Numbered from the stretch's first letter, positions 16,097 through 25,142 are shown. The stretch: 64,000 nucleotides of DNA from Pseudoflavonifractor phocaeensis (GCF_021531815.1 NZ_JADYUM010000010.1:1-64000); one strand, 5' to 3'. Notes: generated from the sequence alone by a model not told the origin. Translations and numbers: made by a program.

Positions 16097-17953
16097 TCAC
16101 AGCCGGAGCAGCCGGGCCAGCTTGTCGCCCTTGGGCATCAGGGACAGGTCCTCCCGGGAGATGGCGTGCAGGGCGATGATCAGAACGCCGTAGATGACCA
16201 CCGCCACCAGGATGGCGGTCAGGGTGGCCGCGGCGTTTCCGGTGCGGCTCAGCTCACCGCCCCGGGCCAGCAGCCGGGACAGCAGGCCGTACACCGCCCA
16301 GGCCCCGCCGCCCATGAGCGCGGAGGCGGCCAGAGGCTTCAGGAAAATGGGCAGGTACTGGGGCCGCTTGGGGATGACCCGGGAAATGACGATCAGGTCC
16401 AGCGCCAGGCACAGGCCGAAGCACAGGATGTTGCCCATGGGTACGCCGAAGATACCCACCTTGGAGATGGCCACCACGTTGTAGTTGGTAAAAATCTTCA
16501 CCGCGCCCCCCAGCACCATCACCATCACGGGCAGGTTGACAAAGCCGTGGGCCTGGAGAATGGAGTTGCACACCAGCATCATACACACGAACACCGTGGC
16601 CAGGCCCAGGGTGGACAGCAGGGGGCCGGCCAGCTGAGTGGTGAGGCTGGGGAACAGCAGACGCATGATGGGGGTGCCCAGGACGAACAGGCCCACCCCC
16701 ATGGGGAAGGCCAGCAGGGCGGTGATCCGCAGGGCGGAGCCGGAGATCCCGGCGGCTCCCCGGCGGTCCCGGCGGGCCAGGGCGCCGGAGACGGCGGGGA
16801 TGACGGAGGCGGTGATAGCTGCCATGAGGGAGGTGGGCAGGTTGTAGATGTTCAGCGCGCCGCTGTAATTGCCGTAGAGGGCGCGGCTGATGGACTCCAG
16901 GGCGTCCCGGAGGGCCAGGGCGGCCTGGTCCCCGGCGGAGAGCACAGCCTGGGGGTCCTTCTGCAGCTGGGCCAGCAGGGGTTCCACCTGTTGGTTCAGA
17001 GCGGCCATGGTCCCGGCAGTCCCGGCGGCCAGGGAGTCCCGCCAGGCGGAGATGGCCTGTTCCAGGGGGGCGAAGTCCACAAACTCCGCGTAGAGGGCCC
17101 AGCAGTCGGGCTTCTCCAGCAGCACCCGCTGAAGCTGGCCCTGGACCAGGGAGGAGTCGATGACGGTGACGATGCCCACCATGGAGGAGCTGAGGGTGAT
17201 GGGGATGGCGATGCGCAGGATGTCCTTCAAGATGGAGCCGGCGGCGTCGGGCACGTCATCGGCCAGCCGGGGCTCCTGGCTGCGGAAAAAGGTGAAGCTG
17301 AGGATCATATAGGCCAGAGCCACGATGGTGCCCACGGTGACGCCGGTGATGGCGCCGGCGGCGGCCACCTCGGCGGGCTGTCCCGCTTTGACCAGCCACC
17401 AGGCCAGTCCCAGGCCCACCACCAGCTTGCACAGGGCCTCGATGATCTGGGAGACGGAGGTGGGGGTCATGTTGCTGTGACCCTGGGTGTAGCCCCGGAA
17501 GGCGGCCAGGCAGCCCACGCAGATGACGGCGGGGGCCAGGGCCTGGATGCCGGCGGCGGCCTTGGAGTCGTTCATCAGTCCGGCCAGCCAGTCGGCCCGG
17601 AAGTACATCACCAGGAAGGACAGGGTGCCCAGAATGAGGAACAGCAGCAGCGCCACCCGGAAGATCCGCCGCACCTGGGCCCGGCGGTTCAGGGCGTTGG
17701 CCTCGGATACCAGCTTGGACACCGCCACGGGCAGGCCGGCGGTGGAGATGGTCAGCAGCACCGCGTAGATGTTGTAGGCATTGTTGAAGTCGGCGGTGCC
17801 CTGGTCCCCGATGATGTTGATGAGGGGGATCTTGTAAAACATTCCGATGAGCTTGACAATCAGAATGCCCGCGGCCAGAATGGCCGCGCCGCCGAAAAAG
17901 GTGTTCTGTTTTGGCCCGCCGGACCGGCGGGGAGCGGTGTCACGCTGAGGCAT
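16097..17953 (-). CDS. SpoVB/MurJ-type lipid flippase with central insertion
   Basis: 618-aa polytopic membrane protein of the MOP superfamily (polysaccharide biosynthesis / SpoVB), proposed to flip lipid-linked peptidoglycan or polysaccharide precursors. The N-terminal signature TFFGGAAILAAGILIVKLIGM and about 14 hydrophobic helices fit. About 100 residues longer than SpoVB (~518 aa): an extra hydrophilic stretch follows VDSSLVQGQLQR in the middle and continues to the NIYNLPTSL helix. The position before mazG equals that of spoVB in Bacillus, so a sporulation cortex role is plausible. ATG 17953 is 6 bases after AAGGAGG; ATG 17959 directly abuts it. Confidence 0.86.
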   Translation of the reverse strand: MPQRDTAPRRSGGPKQNTFFGGAAILAAGILIVKLIGMFYKIPLINIIGDQGTADFNNAYNIYAVLLTISTAGLPVAVSKLVSEANALNRRAQVRRIFRVALLLFLILGTLSFLVMYFRADWLAGLMNDSKAAAGIQALAPAVICVGCLAAFRGYTQGHSNMTPTSVSQIIEALCKLVVGLGLAWWLVKAGQPAEVAAAGAITGVTVGTIVALAYMILSFTFFRSQEPRLADDVPDAAGSILKDILRIAIPITLSSSMVGIVTVIDSSLVQGQLQRVLLEKPDCWALYAEFVDFAPLEQAISAWRDSLAAGTAGTMAALNQQVEPLLAQLQKDPQAVLSAGDQAALALRDALESISRALYGNYSGALNIYNLPTSLMAAITASVIPAVSGALARRDRRGAAGISGSALRITALLAFPMGVGLFVLGTPIMRLLFPSLTTQLAGPLLSTLGLATVFVCMMLVCNSILQAHGFVNLPVMVMVLGGAVKIFTNYNVVAISKVGIFGVPMGNILCFGLCLALDLIVISRVIPKRPQYLPIFLKPLAASALMGGGAWAVYGLLSRLLARGGELSRTGNAAATLTAILVAVVIYGVLIIALHAISREDLSLMPKGDKLARLLRL

Positions 17954-18009
17954 AGGCATCCTCCTTGGGTGAGTTAGGAGTTCAGAGTTATGGTGCCGCC
18001 TGCGGCGGC

Positions 18010-18062
18010 ATTGCGCAGGGGCGGCCTTTGCCGCCTGCGGGCGCATCATGATGCGCCCCTAC
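18010..18062. repeat. GC-rich palindrome (REP-like), copy 3
   Basis: Between the flippase and the deaminase: AGGGGCGGCCTTTGCCGCC followed by GGGCGCATCATGATGCGCCC, two adjacent hairpins, the second perfect. Related to 4403 and 9773. Confidence 0.45.
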
Positions 18063-19372
18063 GCCTTGCCTCCGAACATGTGGGGCAGGGCGTAGCCCTC
18101 CACCTCGGCCCGGATCTTCTCCAGGTCCAGGGTGAGGAAGGTCCCGTTTTCATATATGACCTTGCCCCGGGCCATATTCATGACCACGTTGCTGCCGTGG
18201 GCGGAAAAGACAAGATTCTCCTCCACGTCGTGGCAGGGGATCAGGTTGGGGGCGGTAAAGTCCACCAGAATGAGGTCGGCGGTCTTGCCGGCGGCGATGA
18301 CCCCGGTGTCCGTCCGGCCCAGGGCCCGGGCGCCGTTGACGGTGGCCATCTCCAGGGCCTGGCGGGCGGTGACGGCCAGCGGGTCCCGGGCCACCCCGTT
18401 GTGGAGGATGGCGGCCAGCTTCAGGTCGGCGAAGGGGTCGGTGCTGTTGTGGGAGCTGACCCCGTCGGTGCCCAGGGACACGTTGACCCCGGCCCGGAGC
18501 ATGGCGGGGACGGGGGCGATGCCCGAGCCCAGCTTCAGGTTGGAGTAGGGGTTGTGGGCGGCGGAGACGCCCTTGGCGGCCATGAGGGCCCAGTCCCCGG
18601 GGGTGGTGTAGACGCAGTGGGCGGCGATGCCGCCGTTCTCCCACACGCCGTATCGGTCCAGGGCCTGGATGGGGGTCAGGCCGTGGCGGGCCAGGCTGTC
18701 GGCGTGCTCCGACTGGGTCTCAGAGATGTGGACGTGCATCCGCAGGCCGTGGGCCTGGGCGTAATCGGCCATCCACCGCCACAGGGGGGCGCTGGAGGTG
18801 TACTCGGCGTGGATGGAGGCGTCCACACGGATCTGGCCCTCCCCGGCGTTGTGCCACTCCTCGGTGAGGGCGCGCTGGTTGCGGCAGTCGCCGCAGGTGT
18901 CCTCGCTGAAGTCCTTGGGGTCCCCGAAGTACACCCCGCCGCAGGACAGGTTGGCGCTGATGCCCGCCTCCAGCACCTGTTGGGCGATGACCCCGGTGCG
19001 CATATACATGTCGGCGATGCAGGTGACTCCGGAGGCGATCATCTCCGCCAACCCCAGGCCGGTGCCCGCCGCCACGCAGCGGTCGTCCAGCTTGGCCTCG
19101 GCGGGGAAGATATAGTCGTTGAGCCAGCTTTGCAGGTTGTGCCCCCCGCCGTAGCCCCGGAGCAGGGTCATGGGGATGTGGGTGTGGGTGTTGACAAAGC
19201 CGGGCATCATCACCTTGCCGGCGCAGTCGACGACCCGGTCAAAAGTCCCCGCGGGGCGTTCCGTACCCACGGAAGCGATCTTCGTCCCCTCCACGGACAC
19301 ATAGGCGCTGTTCAGCAGGGGCTGGGCCGGGTCCATGGTGACGGCGGTGACGTTGGTAAAGAGGATGGACAT
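18059..19372 (-). CDS. mtaD: 5-methylthioadenosine/S-adenosylhomocysteine deaminase
   Basis: 437-aa amidohydrolase (metal-dependent TIM barrel) of the MTA/SAH deaminase group: deaminates adenine of 5'-methylthioadenosine or S-adenosylhomocysteine to the inosine derivative. Metal ligands are present in VNTHTHIPMT (residues 61-70), MHVHISET, AAHCV and LGTDGVSSHN. It lies 17 bases downstream of the purine nucleoside phosphorylase gene, a sensible pair: the deaminated nucleoside can be phosphorolysed to hypoxanthine. Guanine or other cytosine-type deaminases share the fold, so substrate assignment is family-level. Confidence 0.88.
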   Translation of the reverse strand: MSILFTNVTAVTMDPAQPLLNSAYVSVEGTKIASVGTERPAGTFDRVVDCAGKVMMPGFVNTHTHIPMTLLRGYGGGHNLQSWLNDYIFPAEAKLDDRCVAAGTGLGLAEMIASGVTCIADMYMRTGVIAQQVLEAGISANLSCGGVYFGDPKDFSEDTCGDCRNQRALTEEWHNAGEGQIRVDASIHAEYTSSAPLWRWMADYAQAHGLRMHVHISETQSEHADSLARHGLTPIQALDRYGVWENGGIAAHCVYTTPGDWALMAAKGVSAAHNPYSNLKLGSGIAPVPAMLRAGVNVSLGTDGVSSHNSTDPFADLKLAAILHNGVARDPLAVTARQALEMATVNGARALGRTDTGVIAAGKTADLILVDFTAPNLIPCHDVEENLVFSAHGSNVVMNMARGKVIYENGTFLTLDLEKIRAEVEGYALPHMFGGKA

Positions 19373-19389
19373 AGGGCGCCTCCCAATGG

Positions 19390-20214
19390 TTATAGTTTTC
19401 TCAGACAGGCCCGCACCAGGGCGGAGAACTTCTCCCGGGCGGCCTCGGCGGCGTCCAGCACCTCCTGCTCGGAGAGGGGCTGGTCCAGAATGCCGGCGGC
19501 CATATTGGAGAGCAGGGTCAGCCCCAGCACCTCCATGCCGCAGTGGCCGGCCACAATGACCTCGGGGGCGGTGGACATGCCCACCGCGTCGCCCCCCAGA
19601 AGGCGGGCGGCACGGATCTCGGCGGGGGTCTCATACTGGGGGCCGTAGCAGTAGAAGTACACCCCTTCCCGCAGGGGGATGGACAGCTCCCGGGCGGTCT
19701 CCCGGGCCAGCTCCCGGAGCCGGGGGGTATACAGGTGGGAGGCGTCGGGGAACCGGACGCCGAACTCGGGCAGGTTCTCTCCCCTGAGGGGGGACTCGGA
19801 GAACATCTTGATCTGGTCGGTAATGAGCATCAGGTCCCCGGCCTGCCAGTCGGTGCGGACGCAGCCGGCGGCGTTGGTGACGATGAGGGTGTCGCAGCCC
19901 AGCAGCCGCAGCACCCGGACGGCGTAGGAAACTTCCTCGTAGGAGTAGCCCTCATAGTGGTGCATCCGCCCTTGCATCACGGCCACCTTCCGGCCCTCCA
20001 GGGTGCCGAAGACCAGCCGCCCCTTATGGCCGGGGGCGGTGGAGGCCTTAAAGTGGGGGATGTCCTTGTAATCCACGGCGATGGGGTCCTCTACCTCGTC
20101 CCCCAAAAAGCCCAGGCCGGAGCCCAGGACCATGGCCACCTTGGGGACAAAATCCCCCAGCCGGGAGCGGATGGCCTGGGCGCTCTCCCGGTATTGTTCC
20201 ATCGTATAATCCAT
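19390..20214 (-). CDS. punA: Purine nucleoside phosphorylase
   Basis: 274-aa trimeric-type PNP (PNP/MTAP family) converting purine nucleosides and phosphate to base and ribose-1-phosphate. Motifs: phosphate site LGSGLG (residues 31-36), QGRMHHYEGY, VTNAAGCV, GVYFYCYGPQYETPAE and VGMSTAPEVIVA. Asn of the 6-oxopurine-type site is seen in LSNMAAG. The start follows AAGGAGTTTGGG. It belongs to the operon zinc-ribbon gene, punA, mtaD, driven by the promoter at 20666-20694. Confidence 0.93.
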   Translation of the reverse strand: MDYTMEQYRESAQAIRSRLGDFVPKVAMVLGSGLGFLGDEVEDPIAVDYKDIPHFKASTAPGHKGRLVFGTLEGRKVAVMQGRMHHYEGYSYEEVSYAVRVLRLLGCDTLIVTNAAGCVRTDWQAGDLMLITDQIKMFSESPLRGENLPEFGVRFPDASHLYTPRLRELARETARELSIPLREGVYFYCYGPQYETPAEIRAARLLGGDAVGMSTAPEVIVAGHCGMEVLGLTLLSNMAAGILDQPLSEQEVLDAAEAAREKFSALVRACLRKL

Positions 20215-20224
20215 CCCAAACTCC

Positions 20225-20617
20225 TTATAGGGCGCCGCCGCAGCGGCGGCAGAATTTATCCTCTTTTCCGCAGGGAGCCCCGCAGGCGGGGCAGGTCTGG
20301 GTCTGGCGCAGGGCGGCGATGCGGTCCTTCACCTCGGCGATCCTGGCGGCGGTCTGGTCGGCCTGGTCCAGCAGGCCGGTCACCGTGCCGCTTTCGGCCT
20401 CCCGGCCCAGGTGGGTGTCGTACATCACCTGGCCCAGCTGGCGCAGGGTGTCGTTGAACTCTCCGTTCAAATCAAAGAGCTGGACGTTCAGCTTGGCCAC
20501 GTCCACCATCTGTCCCGCCTTCCGGCCCGCCACCCGGGCGGTGTCGGCGCAGGCGTCGGCGGCCACGTCGGCCGCGCCCCGGATCTTGTCCAGCAGGTCT
20601 TTTACCTTCTCGTCCAT
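20225..20617 (-). CDS. Small zinc-ribbon protein, function unknown
   Basis: 130 aa. The N-terminal two thirds are predicted helical/coiled coil (MDEKVKDLLDKIRGAADVAADA...), and the C-terminus has a zinc ribbon CPACGAPCGKEDKFCRRCG with CX2C...CX2C. Such proteins are annotated only as zinc-ribbon domain proteins. ATG 20617 follows AAAGGAGCGGTCCC; an ATG 18 bases further up lies inside that site's neighbourhood and is less likely. First gene of the operon with punA (10-base gap). Confidence 0.75.
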   Translation of the reverse strand: MDEKVKDLLDKIRGAADVAADACADTARVAGRKAGQMVDVAKLNVQLFDLNGEFNDTLRQLGQVMYDTHLGREAESGTVTGLLDQADQTAARIAEVKDRIAALRQTQTCPACGAPCGKEDKFCRRCGGAL

Positions 20618-20665
20618 GGGACCGCTCCTTTCCATGCTAGAGGCTCCAAAATTTAGGCATCATAT

Positions 20666-20694
20666 ATTTTACACCAAAGCCGTGGGGATTGCAA
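20666..20694 (-). promoter_or_regulatory. Sigma-A promoter of zinc-ribbon/punA/mtaD operon
   Basis: - strand TTGCAA, 17 bases, TAAAAT. Confidence 0.75.
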
Positions 20695-20736
20695 TAAAAA
20701 GGGGGCGTATGGGAGCGGGAAGGGGCCAGAAGGGCG

Positions 20737-20772
20737 AAAAAAGCCCCGCCGCCTTCCGGAGAAGACGGCGGG
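20737..20772 (-). terminator. Terminator of lepB
   Basis: Stem CCGCCGTCTTC / GAAGGCGGCGG with one mismatch, then GGGGCTTTTTT on the - strand, directly after the signal peptidase gene. Confidence 0.85.
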
Positions 20773-20791
20773 AGCCGGAGCACACGCGGGC

Positions 20792-21445
20792 TTAAAGCGC
20801 CCCGAAGCGGGACAGGGGCCAGAAGGCGAAGACCGCCTTGCCCAGGATATAGTCCTCGTCCACCGTGCCCAGGCGCTGGTCCCGGCTGTCGGTGGAGCGG
20901 TTCCGGTTGTCCCCCATGACGAAGACGGAGCCCTCGGGGACCTCCCAGTGGGTGCCCTGCATATTGGGGTCGCCGGTGTTGTACATGGTCTCCTTGATGT
21001 AGGGCTCGTCCAGGGGCTGGCCGTCCACATAGACGGTGCCGGTGTTATAGTCGACGTCCACCGTCTGGCCGCCCACGGCGATGACCCGCTTGACGATGGC
21101 CCGTTCGCGCAGGAAGGAGGCGGTCTTTTTGTTCAGTACCACAATGTCCCCCTGCTTGGGCTGGTAGCCCAGGGACCAGACCCACATCAGCTCGCCGTCT
21201 TTCAGGGTGTTGTCCATGGAGTTCCCGTCCACCCGGGTGAGCCGGGCGAAGCAGTTGAACAGCACCACCGCCGCCAGCACGCAGCCCATGATCATCTGGA
21301 GCCATTCAAACAGGTCGGCGCCGGGCCGGCGGGGCTCCTCCCCGCCGGGAGCTTCCGCTGCGGGGGACTGGGTGGGACGCCCCTCCGGCCGGACCTCCGG
21401 GGTACCCTCCCCGTTGGGGAACAGGTCGTCAAATTCTTCTGCCAA
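20792..21445 (-). CDS. lepB: Signal peptidase I
   Basis: Membrane Ser/Lys protease that removes signal peptides during export. 217 aa from TTG 21445. One N-terminal transmembrane helix (MIMGCVLAAVVLFNCF) precedes the catalytic Ser motif GNSMDNTL and the Lys motif RAIVKRVIAVGG; the GDNRNRSTDSR box is also present. TTG 21445 is chosen because AAGGAGG stands 8 bases upstream. The in-frame ATG at 21526 would lie inside a near-consensus promoter (21505-21533), so its transcript could not encode it. About 48 residues of acidic, Pro-rich cytoplasmic tail precede the helix. Confidence 0.93.
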   Translation of the reverse strand: MAEEFDDLFPNGEGTPEVRPEGRPTQSPAAEAPGGEEPRRPGADLFEWLQMIMGCVLAAVVLFNCFARLTRVDGNSMDNTLKDGELMWVWSLGYQPKQGDIVVLNKKTASFLRERAIVKRVIAVGGQTVDVDYNTGTVYVDGQPLDEPYIKETMYNTGDPNMQGTHWEVPEGSVFVMGDNRNRSTDSRDQRLGTVDEDYILGKAVFAFWPLSRFGAL

Positions 21446-21504
21446 GGGTATGTCCTCCTTCCCCTCCAGGGGCTGGCCGGCCGGGGCCGGCGTTCGTGAG
21501 AGAT

Positions 21505-21533
21505 AGTATATGCCTTTTTCCGGCAAAAAGCAA
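21505..21533 (-). promoter_or_regulatory. Sigma-A promoter of lepB
   Basis: - strand TTGCTT, 17 bases, TATACT. This position decides the lepB start: the ATG at 21526 lies between the -35 and -10 boxes. Confidence 0.8.
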
Positions 21534-21536
21534 CTG

Positions 21537-23795
21537 TTACAGGGTCAGATAGGTGACGTTTTGTGCCCCGGACAGGGCCTCGCCCTCCCGTTTTTGGCAG
21601 GTGAACAGCAGGATCTGCTGCTCCTGAGCCAGCTCCCGCAGCAGGCCCAGGGCCAGGGCCAGCCGCTGGTCGTCAAAGGCGGCCAGGGCGTCGTCCAGGA
21701 AGATGGGGGGCTGGTCGGGCAGGCACAGGCGGCACACCGACAGCCGCACCGCCAGATAGAGCTGGTCGGCGGTCCCCCGGGACAGGCAGAGGGCGCTGTG
21801 GGGCAGCACATCTCCGGGCCGGGCGGCGGCCCCCTCCAGCTCCCGGTTCAGGGTGACGGCGGCGTAGCGGTCCCCGGTGAGCCGGGCCATGTATTCCCCG
21901 GCCAGCTTGTTCAGCTCCGGGGAGAACCGCTCCTGGAGCCGGGCGTTGGCCTCCCGCAGGGTGTCCATGGCTAAGGTCAGGGCCTCATACTCCTGCTGGC
22001 GGCGGGCCAGCTCCTCCTCCAGCGCCTCCCGGCGGGCGGCCAGGGCGGCGGGATCGCCCAGGGCCTTCCGGCGGCCCAGGGCCTGGTGCAGGGCCTGGTT
22101 GGTCTGGTCCAGCCGGGCGGCGACAGCGGCCAGGGCCCGGTCGGTCTCCTGGGGGGAGCGCTGGGGCGGGCAGATCAGCTCCAGGGTGTCGTAGTCCCGG
22201 CCCCCCTGGGCGGCCAGGTCCTCCCGGCGGCGGCGGCGCTCCTCCACCCGCTCCCGGGCCAGGGCCAGGTCGTGGTCCAGATTCAGCGCCCGGGACAGGG
22301 CGGCGGAGCAGCCGAACAGCCCGGAGGCCTGGGGGGCGAAGGTGTGGACAAAGCTGAGCAGATCGGCGCGGCTGTTGTCCCGGCGGGCCTTCCGGTCATT
22401 GAGGGTGCCCCGGAGGTTTTTGGACTGCCGGGCGGCCTCCTCTGCCGCCTCGCAGCGGGCCCGGTAGTCCCGGACCAGGGCGTCCAGCTCCTCCTGGGAC
22501 TGGACTTGGTAACGGGCAAAGACGGCCCGGCCGTCCTGTACGCTCCGCTTCCCCCGGGACAGGCAATAGACCCCCAGAAGGAACAGGGCCACCGCCAGCA
22601 GGGGCAGGCCATAGGCAAACCACCAGGCGGCGGGACGCCAGCCGCCCAACGAGGCAAAGATGAACTGGAGGGACAGAAGGAGCACAGCGGTGAGGGCCAG
22701 AGACAGCCAGCCCCGGCGCTTCCATGCGGCGGCCTGGATACGGTTCTGTTCGGCGGCCCTCAACTGGCGGGCGACCTGTTCCGCCGCTTCCTCCCCGGAC
22801 AGTCCGGTGAAATGCTCATCCTGGGCGGCGATCTGGGCCTGGACGTAGGCCTCGTCGGCCTCTTTCAGGGCCTCCTCCCCCTGTTTGATCTCCTCGTCCA
22901 GCACCTTTAAGTATTGCAGCTCCCCCTGGGCCCGCTTCAGGGCCTCCTTGTCAGGGAGCGCGCCGTACTTGGACGCCTCCTCCTCCAGGGCAGCCAGCTG
23001 GGCCTGGGCGGCGTTCAGCTCCTCCCCGGCCTGGGCGAAGCGGCGGTTCAGCTCCTTCCGGGCCAGGCGGCGGTGGGTCTCCTGCTCGGCGGCCAGCTCG
23101 GTCCGCTCCCCCTCCAGGGCGGTCCGTTCCGCCTCCAGCCGGGCGATGCGGCTGCCCGCCTCGTCCAACTGCGCCAGGGTGTTCTGGACCTGGTCCAGCT
23201 CCCCCTCCAGCTTGGGGATGAGGCCCACGCTCCGGTTCACCTTCCGGCGGTTGAGCCACTCCTTCAGACGGGCCTCGGTCTGGGAGAAGGACACGTCCTC
23301 CTCCCCGGAGGACACCAGGGCGGCGATGCGCTTTTCCAGCTCCGGGGCGGCGGTGACGGCCAGGGAGCCGCCGGAACCGATGAAGGCGGAGCGCTCAAAG
23401 ACCTCCCGGCCCACCCCGGTGAGGAGCTGGCCGCAGTTGCCGGCGGTGAGGCCGGGGACGGGCTCCTCCGTCCCGGTGTAGACGGCGGAGAAGGCGCCGA
23501 AGGGGGTGTTCCCTTTGGGCCCGCGGCGGATGGTGATGTCCCGCCCCTGGAACTCCAGGGTCAGCTCCCCCTCCATGGGGGCGCCCGACCAGGGCTGGTA
23601 GCGGTTCTTGTCAGCCAGATAGCCCTTCTTGTCCCGGTCCCGGGTGTCGATGCCGTAGAGCATGGCCTTCCAGAAGGCGGCCCAGGTGGACTTGCCCCCC
23701 TCGTTGGGGGCGTGGATGAGATTGAGGCCAGCCGCCGGCTCCAGCCGGGCATGGTCCAGCTTGCCGAAGGTGGCGGTCATGGATTTGATCTTCAT
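21537..23795 (-). CDS. yhaN: YhaN-type SMC-like ATPase
   Basis: 752-aa ATPase related to SbcC/Rad50 and paired with an SbcD-like nuclease. N-terminal Walker A APNEGGKST near residue 35. Long coiled coil, interrupted by two hydrophobic helices around residues 405-460 (LSLALTAVLLLSLQFIF and the one after WWFAYGLP), which is the YhaN hallmark and suggests membrane association. C-terminal signature LSRGTADQLYLAVRLS and Walker B IFLDDALAAFDD. Its start overlaps the upstream nuclease stop (ATGA at 23792-23795), so the two are translationally coupled and probably form one complex acting on DNA ends. Confidence 0.87.
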   Translation of the reverse strand: MKIKSMTATFGKLDHARLEPAAGLNLIHAPNEGGKSTWAAFWKAMLYGIDTRDRDKKGYLADKNRYQPWSGAPMEGELTLEFQGRDITIRRGPKGNTPFGAFSAVYTGTEEPVPGLTAGNCGQLLTGVGREVFERSAFIGSGGSLAVTAAPELEKRIAALVSSGEEDVSFSQTEARLKEWLNRRKVNRSVGLIPKLEGELDQVQNTLAQLDEAGSRIARLEAERTALEGERTELAAEQETHRRLARKELNRRFAQAGEELNAAQAQLAALEEEASKYGALPDKEALKRAQGELQYLKVLDEEIKQGEEALKEADEAYVQAQIAAQDEHFTGLSGEEAAEQVARQLRAAEQNRIQAAAWKRRGWLSLALTAVLLLSLQFIFASLGGWRPAAWWFAYGLPLLAVALFLLGVYCLSRGKRSVQDGRAVFARYQVQSQEELDALVRDYRARCEAAEEAARQSKNLRGTLNDRKARRDNSRADLLSFVHTFAPQASGLFGCSAALSRALNLDHDLALARERVEERRRRREDLAAQGGRDYDTLELICPPQRSPQETDRALAAVAARLDQTNQALHQALGRRKALGDPAALAARREALEEELARRQQEYEALTLAMDTLREANARLQERFSPELNKLAGEYMARLTGDRYAAVTLNRELEGAAARPGDVLPHSALCLSRGTADQLYLAVRLSVCRLCLPDQPPIFLDDALAAFDDQRLALALGLLRELAQEQQILLFTCQKREGEALSGAQNVTYLTL

Positions 23796-24880
23796 AGGGC
23801 CAGGTCCTCCCCATTCTCCAGAGCGGCCAGGCCGAACCGGGCCGCCAACTGGCAGGTCTGATCGTCGGGCGCCGCTTGGCACTTGTCCCACATGGCCCGG
23901 AGGAACAGCCCGGTGAGGGTGTCCTCCTCCCGGCGTGCCCACAGGTCCTGGGGCAGGCGGGTCCGGTCCGTCAGGGTCAGGCCGTAGAACCGGGGGGCCA
24001 GGGCGGCCTCCAGGGCGGCCAGATCGGGGGCCGGCCCCTCCCCGGTGAGGATCAGCCGGCAGATGTCGTTCTGGGTGTCCTGGGGCAGGGCGGCGGCAGC
24101 GGCGGCCAGGGCGCTCTCCGCCCCGGTGACGTCCACCGTCAGGATCTCATAGCGGCGGCGGCACAGGGGGACAAACTGGGCTGACACGTTTCCCGGCTCC
24201 GCCTCCACATAGAGGACCCCCTTCTCCCCCAGCTCGTCAAACCCACGCCCCTCGGGACAGCCGGGGTAGGCCCAGAAGACGTCCCCCTCCCGGCGCAGGC
24301 CGGTGCCCTGGTGGATATGGCCCAGGGCCAGGTAGTCCAGGCCGCTGGCGGCAATGTCCTCCGGGAGAAGGGGGCCGTAGCGGCTCTGGGGGGTGAGGTC
24401 GCCGTGGAGGCACATGAGCTGGAGCGCGCCCTCCCTCCGGTCGGCCCGGAAGCCCCAGAGGGGGCCGGACTCCTGGTGGGGGGCAGTGAAGGCGCGGCCG
24501 TATACCGCGCAGTTCAGCCCCGGCAGGTCCACCCGCTCCATGTCCGGGTCCCGGAAAATATGTACGTTGTCCGGCCAGTCCAGGGTGGCGTACACCGACT
24601 GGGGCGCGTAAAAATCGTGGTTACCCGGGGCGATGAACACCGGGCAGGGGATGTCCCCCAGCGCCCGGGCCAGGGCCTGGGCGGTCTCCCGGTAACAGCG
24701 CTGGGAGTCCAGCAGGTCCCCGGCCAGCAGCACCAGGTCGGCCCCCTTGTCCCGGGCCAGCCGGGCCAGGCGGTCCAGCAGCTCCCGCTGCTCCTCCCGC
24801 CGCCGGGCGGCCTGCTCGGGGGTCAGGCCGGAAAAGGGGCTGTCCAGATGGAAGTCAGCCCCGTGGATTAGTTTTAACAT
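23792..24880 (-). CDS. yhaO: YhaO-type DNA repair exonuclease (SbcD-like)
   Basis: 362-aa calcineurin-like phosphoesterase of the Mre11/SbcD/YhaO group. Phosphoesterase motifs: GADFHLDSPF at the N-terminus, LAGDLLD, APGNHDFY and LGHIHQG. It pairs with the YhaN ATPase, which overlaps it by 4 bases, mirroring yhaO-yhaN of Bacillus. Likely role: nucleolytic processing of DNA ends or hairpins driven by the ATPase. Confidence 0.9.
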   Translation of the reverse strand: MLKLIHGADFHLDSPFSGLTPEQAARRREEQRELLDRLARLARDKGADLVLLAGDLLDSQRCYRETAQALARALGDIPCPVFIAPGNHDFYAPQSVYATLDWPDNVHIFRDPDMERVDLPGLNCAVYGRAFTAPHQESGPLWGFRADRREGALQLMCLHGDLTPQSRYGPLLPEDIAASGLDYLALGHIHQGTGLRREGDVFWAYPGCPEGRGFDELGEKGVLYVEAEPGNVSAQFVPLCRRRYEILTVDVTGAESALAAAAAALPQDTQNDICRLILTGEGPAPDLAALEAALAPRFYGLTLTDRTRLPQDLWARREEDTLTGLFLRAMWDKCQAAPDDQTCQLAARFGLAALENGEDLAL

Positions 24881-24914
24881 AGGTCAATTCCTTGCCTTTC
24901 TACCATTAGAAAAG

Positions 24915-25142
24915 TCAGTCAAATGCCCCCATCACCTTGCCGCAGGTATCACAGTAATAAGCATTGGGGATTTTGATCTGGTTGACAATGGGAACAAACT
25001 TACCAAAGGTTTTTCCATGGCCGTAGAAACCCAGCTTGCTCAACAAATCGCGGTTGAATTCCCGCTCGGGAAACCAGGCCACCGGTCCACCGGCGATTAT
25101 GCCTCCTTTTTGAAGCTCTTTTCCACAGAAGGGACAATTCAT
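24915..25142 (-). CDS. Small zinc-ribbon protein (PF20097/DUF6487-like)
   Basis: 75 aa with MNCPFCGKELQKGGI at the start and YYCDTCGKVMGAFD at the end: two CX2C knuckles flanking a basic/aromatic middle. It resembles small clostridial proteins annotated PF20097 or DUF6487; that assignment is from memory of the pattern and not checked. Start at 25142 follows GGAGGATCATC. No function can be given. It lies between ymdB and yhaO on the same strand. Confidence 0.7.
   Translation of the reverse strand: MNCPFCGKELQKGGIIAGGPVAWFPEREFNRDLLSKLGFYGHGKTFGKFVPIVNQIKIPNAYYCDTCGKVMGAFD

Noticed and set aside
15158..17977. 939-codon + strand frame opposite mazG and the flippase
   Set aside because: Low-complexity Gly/Gln/His antisense shadow; mazG and the flippase are clear on the - strand.
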